Below, piece after piece: positions 6,136 through 6,319 of a DNA stretch of 6,319 nt (within the stretch, counting starts at the first letter, position 1; each line of letters opens with the position of its first letter). Under the pieces are notes generated by a model, which was not told where the DNA came from, did not search any database, and saw only the letters and a list, made by a program, of their open reading frames with translations. The stretch lies in contig JAITAZ010000651.1 of the NCBI GenBank assembly GCA_031283825.1, positions 1 through 6,319 on the forward strand. Direction: 5' to 3'. The translations under genes were made by a program, and so were the position numbers. Source of the stretch: Planctomycetaceae bacterium (GTDB lineage: Bacteria > Planctomycetota > Planctomycetia > Pirellulales > Thermoguttaceae).

Positions 6136-6147
6136 GTAACCGTTCAC
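6136..6147 (-). repeat. Copy of the 12-mer, reverse orientation
   Basis: GTAACCGTTCAC is the exact reverse complement of GTGAACGGTTAC seen at 21-32, 274-285 and 2154-2165. A possible decayed partner begins GTGAA near 6180. It sits between the GC-rich hairpins and the right-hand palindromic array. Confidence 0.6.
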
Positions 6148-6190
6148 GATTTTTTATTTTTTTATCGAAAAATTCAAACGTGAAACCTAT

Positions 6191-6314
6191 GTAGAGACGC
6201 AATGCCTTGCGTCTCATTGTTCGATCAAAAGATCATCGATAGAGACGCAAAGCATTGCGTCTCATTGTTCGATCAAAAGATCACCGATAGATACGCAAAG
6301 CATTGCGTCTCTAC
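6191..6314. repeat. Palindromic GAGACGCAA/TTGCGTCTC array, right end, inverted
   Basis: Three palindromic arms (6191-6216, 6241-6264, 6289-6314) alternate with two 24-nt spacers (6217-6240 and 6265-6288) at a 48-bp period. The first arm is the exact reverse complement of 95-120. The first spacer matches the reverse complement of 71-94 with one mismatch. The array is thus an inverted and extended copy of the left-end array. The third arm carries one stem substitution (ATACGC for AGACGC). The two spacers are nearly identical and both contain GATCAAAAGATC. Confidence 0.85.
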
Positions 6315-6319
6315 TGTTC

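Noticed and set aside
6191..6314. CRISPR-like alternation of palindromic repeats and 24-nt spacers
   Set aside because: The two spacers are nearly identical to each other and to the spacer of the left-end array, and no cas gene is present. This is a dispersed palindrome family, not CRISPR.
1..6319. Composite transposon bounded by the inverted end arrays
   Set aside because: No transposase, integrase or target-site duplication is visible, and the arrays look like dispersed repeats.

Overview
The window suggests an AT-rich bacterium, most likely a planctomycete or a relative in the PVC group. This is inference. It rests on a large exported protein that joins HEAT repeats to a hydrazine-synthase-alpha-like propeller with a CxxCH haem motif (an architecture I associate with Planctomycetota), a PEP-CTERM surface protein, and no Shine-Dalgarno sequence before the large gene. 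Only two convincing protein genes are present, both on the + strand, and both encode exported proteins.

Layout: 1-290 is repeat-rich. It holds palindromic GAGACGCAA/TTGCGTCTC arrays and copies of a 12-mer, GTGAACGGTTAC. 291-757 is an AT-rich regulatory stretch with one doubtful small ORF, a good sigma-54 (-24/-12) promoter match at 612-627, and a roughly 120-nt leader that carries a mini-ORF and a hairpin. 758-1942 encodes a PEP-CTERM protein (exosortase/EpsH-type sorting substrate) and is closed by a textbook intrinsic terminator at 1990-2028. 2029-2299 contains another pair of the 12-mer repeats, then a 24-bp tandem duplication that carries a sigma-70-like -10 box. 2300-5884 encodes the 1194-residue HEAT / beta-propeller / CxxCH protein. 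5885-6319 has two tandem GC-rich hairpins, another 12-mer copy and an inverted copy of the palindromic array seen at the left end.

The two genes appear to be separate transcription units: a terminator and a separate candidate promoter lie between them. The PEP-CTERM gene looks sigma-54 controlled, which fits what is known of exosortase-linked regulation in other bacteria (PrsK/PrsR with RpoN). No exosortase, PrsK or PrsR gene is in the window. The large gene is probably read from a housekeeping promoter and encodes a periplasmic or otherwise exported c-type haem protein of unknown function.

The most notable points are the sigma-54 promoter and structured leader of the PEP-CTERM gene, the HEAT/HzsA-like fusion, and a strand-composition switch inside the large gene that falls close to the HEAT-to-propeller boundary. 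I see no CRISPR array, transposase, tRNA or rRNA.
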